In this document: positions 12,367 through 13,051 of the stretch, in pieces
How positions within the stretch are numbered: the stretch's first letter is position 1
Layout of the letters: every line of letters begins with the position of its first letter
From: JAKAWQ01 sp035549615
GTDB taxonomy: Bacteria > Pseudomonadota > Alphaproteobacteria > Acetobacterales > Acetobacteraceae
Length of the DNA: 13,051 nt
Assembly (NCBI GenBank): GCA_035549615.1
Contig: DASZQO010000019.1
Span: 1 to 13,051, forward strand
Direction of reading: 5' to 3'
Made by a program: the position numbers and the translations under genes
The notes under the pieces: generated by a model
Seen by the model: only the letters and a program-made list of their open reading frames with translations
Told to the model about the DNA's origin: nothing
The model's database searches: none

Positions 12367-13051
12367 TCAGCCTCGCGGCGGCCGGGCGCGCACCGCCGCC
12401 TCGTTCACCTCGATGCCCCAGCCAGGCTTGTCGCCGAGCACAAGCATGCCATCCTCGATCACCGGGGGCGCGGAGAAGAACTCGTCGCGCCAGCGCACAC
12501 TGTCGATATCGATCTCCATGATGCGGAAATTCGGCACCACCGCCGAAAAATGCGCGCTCATCATCGTGCAGAGATGGCCATAGAAATTGTGAGGCGCGAC
12601 ATTCACCTCATAGGCTTCGGCCATCGCCGCGATCTTCACCGATTCCATGAGCCCGTTCCACGGCACGTCCACGATCGCGACGTCCATCGCATAGGTCTCG
12701 AGATAGCGCTTGAACTCGCGCCGCGAGGTGAGCACCTCGCACGACGCGATCGGACAGGGGGCGTGGCGGCGGATGAGCGCGAGCGCATCGGGGTCGTACG
12801 TGTCGAGTTCGAGCCAGGAGAGCCCAAAGGGGGCCACCGCCTCCGCAAGCTTGAGAAAACCTTCTGTCTTGAAGTGGAAATTGACGTCGAGATGAAGCGC
12901 GATCTCCGGCCCGATCGCGTCCCGGAATGTCTTGAGCTGGCGCCTGGTCCCTTCGAGCACCTCATGACTCCAGTTGAGCTCGGGAAAGCCAGGGCTGCGG
13001 CCGAACCCGGGGCGGAAGCTTTCCAGCCCGTCCTTGCCGGGAAGCAGGATA
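12367..13051 (-). CDS. Enolase-superfamily (mandelate racemase/muconate lactonizing) enzyme, C-terminal part
   Basis: The frame is open from the window edge to TGA at 12369-12367, giving about 228 codons of a gene whose start lies beyond 13051. It is the TIM-barrel half of an MR/MLE-type enzyme. The three metal ligands expected at the ends of successive strands are visible: Asp of HLDVNF (about 12886-12888), Glu of WLELD (12808-12810) and Glu of PIASCE (12736-12738). A later APHN motif (His at 12589-12591) is a candidate general base, and the His of NFHF two residues past the first-ligand motif is a second candidate acid/base. Such enzymes dehydrate or racemise sugar acids by abstracting the proton next to a carboxylate. 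The ATPase gene follows after eight bases, making this the first visible gene of the operon. The exact substrate cannot be read from the fragment. Confidence 0.85.
   Translation of the reverse strand, partial: ILLPGKDGLESFRPGFGRSPGFPELNWSHEVLEGTRRQLKTFRDAIGPEIALHLDVNFHFKTEGFLKLAEAVAPFGLSWLELDTYDPDALALIRRHAPCPIASCEVLTSRREFKRYLETYAMDVAIVDVPWNGLMESVKIAAMAEAYEVNVAPHNFYGHLCTMMSAHFSAVVPNFRIMEIDIDSVRWRDEFFSAPPVIEDGMLVLGDKPGWGIEVNEAAVRARPPRG

Noticed and set aside
11006..12583. A 525-codon plus-strand open frame
   Set aside because: It is antisense to the MalK-type ATPase and its neighbours. It shows no recognisable motif, has the low-complexity Arg/His/Asp composition typical of shadows, and has no ribosome-binding site.

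Overview
The window looks like a chromosomal catabolic region from a GC-rich alphaproteobacterium. Codon use is strongly biased to G/C at third positions. The transporter and dehydrogenase sequences resemble those of Rhodospirillales/Acetobacteraceae and rhizobia, but the genus cannot be fixed from sequence alone. I see no tRNA, rRNA, CRISPR array, insertion sequence or phage gene.

Layout. (1) 1-396, plus strand: the end of an alpha/beta-hydrolase gene. (2) 397-1237: about 840 bases without a convincing intact gene. This stretch holds a cluster of palindromic repeats (395-660), two small hairpins, a 15-bp tandem repeat (911-949), a 40-codon remnant of a second sugar-binding-protein gene (1026-1148) and a candidate promoter. 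(3) 1238-4986, plus strand: a tight four-gene operon. It encodes a CUT2 (ribose/xylose/fructose-type) ABC importer (binding protein, permease, one short ATPase) and an SDR dehydrogenase that closely resembles the Caulobacter D-xylose/L-arabinose 1-dehydrogenase type. (4) 5018-13051, minus strand and convergent with region 3: an apparent operon read right to left. Its genes are an enolase-superfamily sugar-acid dehydratase or racemase (partial, at the window edge), a MalK/UgpC-type ATPase, a Tat-exported binding protein, two MalF/MalG-type permeases, a CtBP-like D-2-hydroxyacid dehydrogenase and a ThDP-dependent acetolactate-synthase-like enzyme.

How the genes work together. The plus-strand operon probably imports a monosaccharide, likely a pentose or similar sugar, and oxidises it at C1 to a lactone or aldonic acid. 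The minus-strand operon pairs a CUT1 importer with an enolase-superfamily enzyme, a 2-hydroxy/2-oxoacid oxidoreductase and a ThDP enzyme. That set would suit uptake of a sugar acid or related polyhydroxy compound, dehydration or isomerisation, reduction or oxidation of a 2-oxo/2-hydroxy acid, and ThDP-dependent C-C cleavage or ligation. The substrate and reaction order are inference. This cassette is the best candidate in the window for an uncharacterised pathway.

The most interesting non-coding signals are the repeat cluster, whose two internal direct-repeat halves vary in concert between copies, and the decayed duplicate of the binding-protein C-terminus just upstream of the intact gene.
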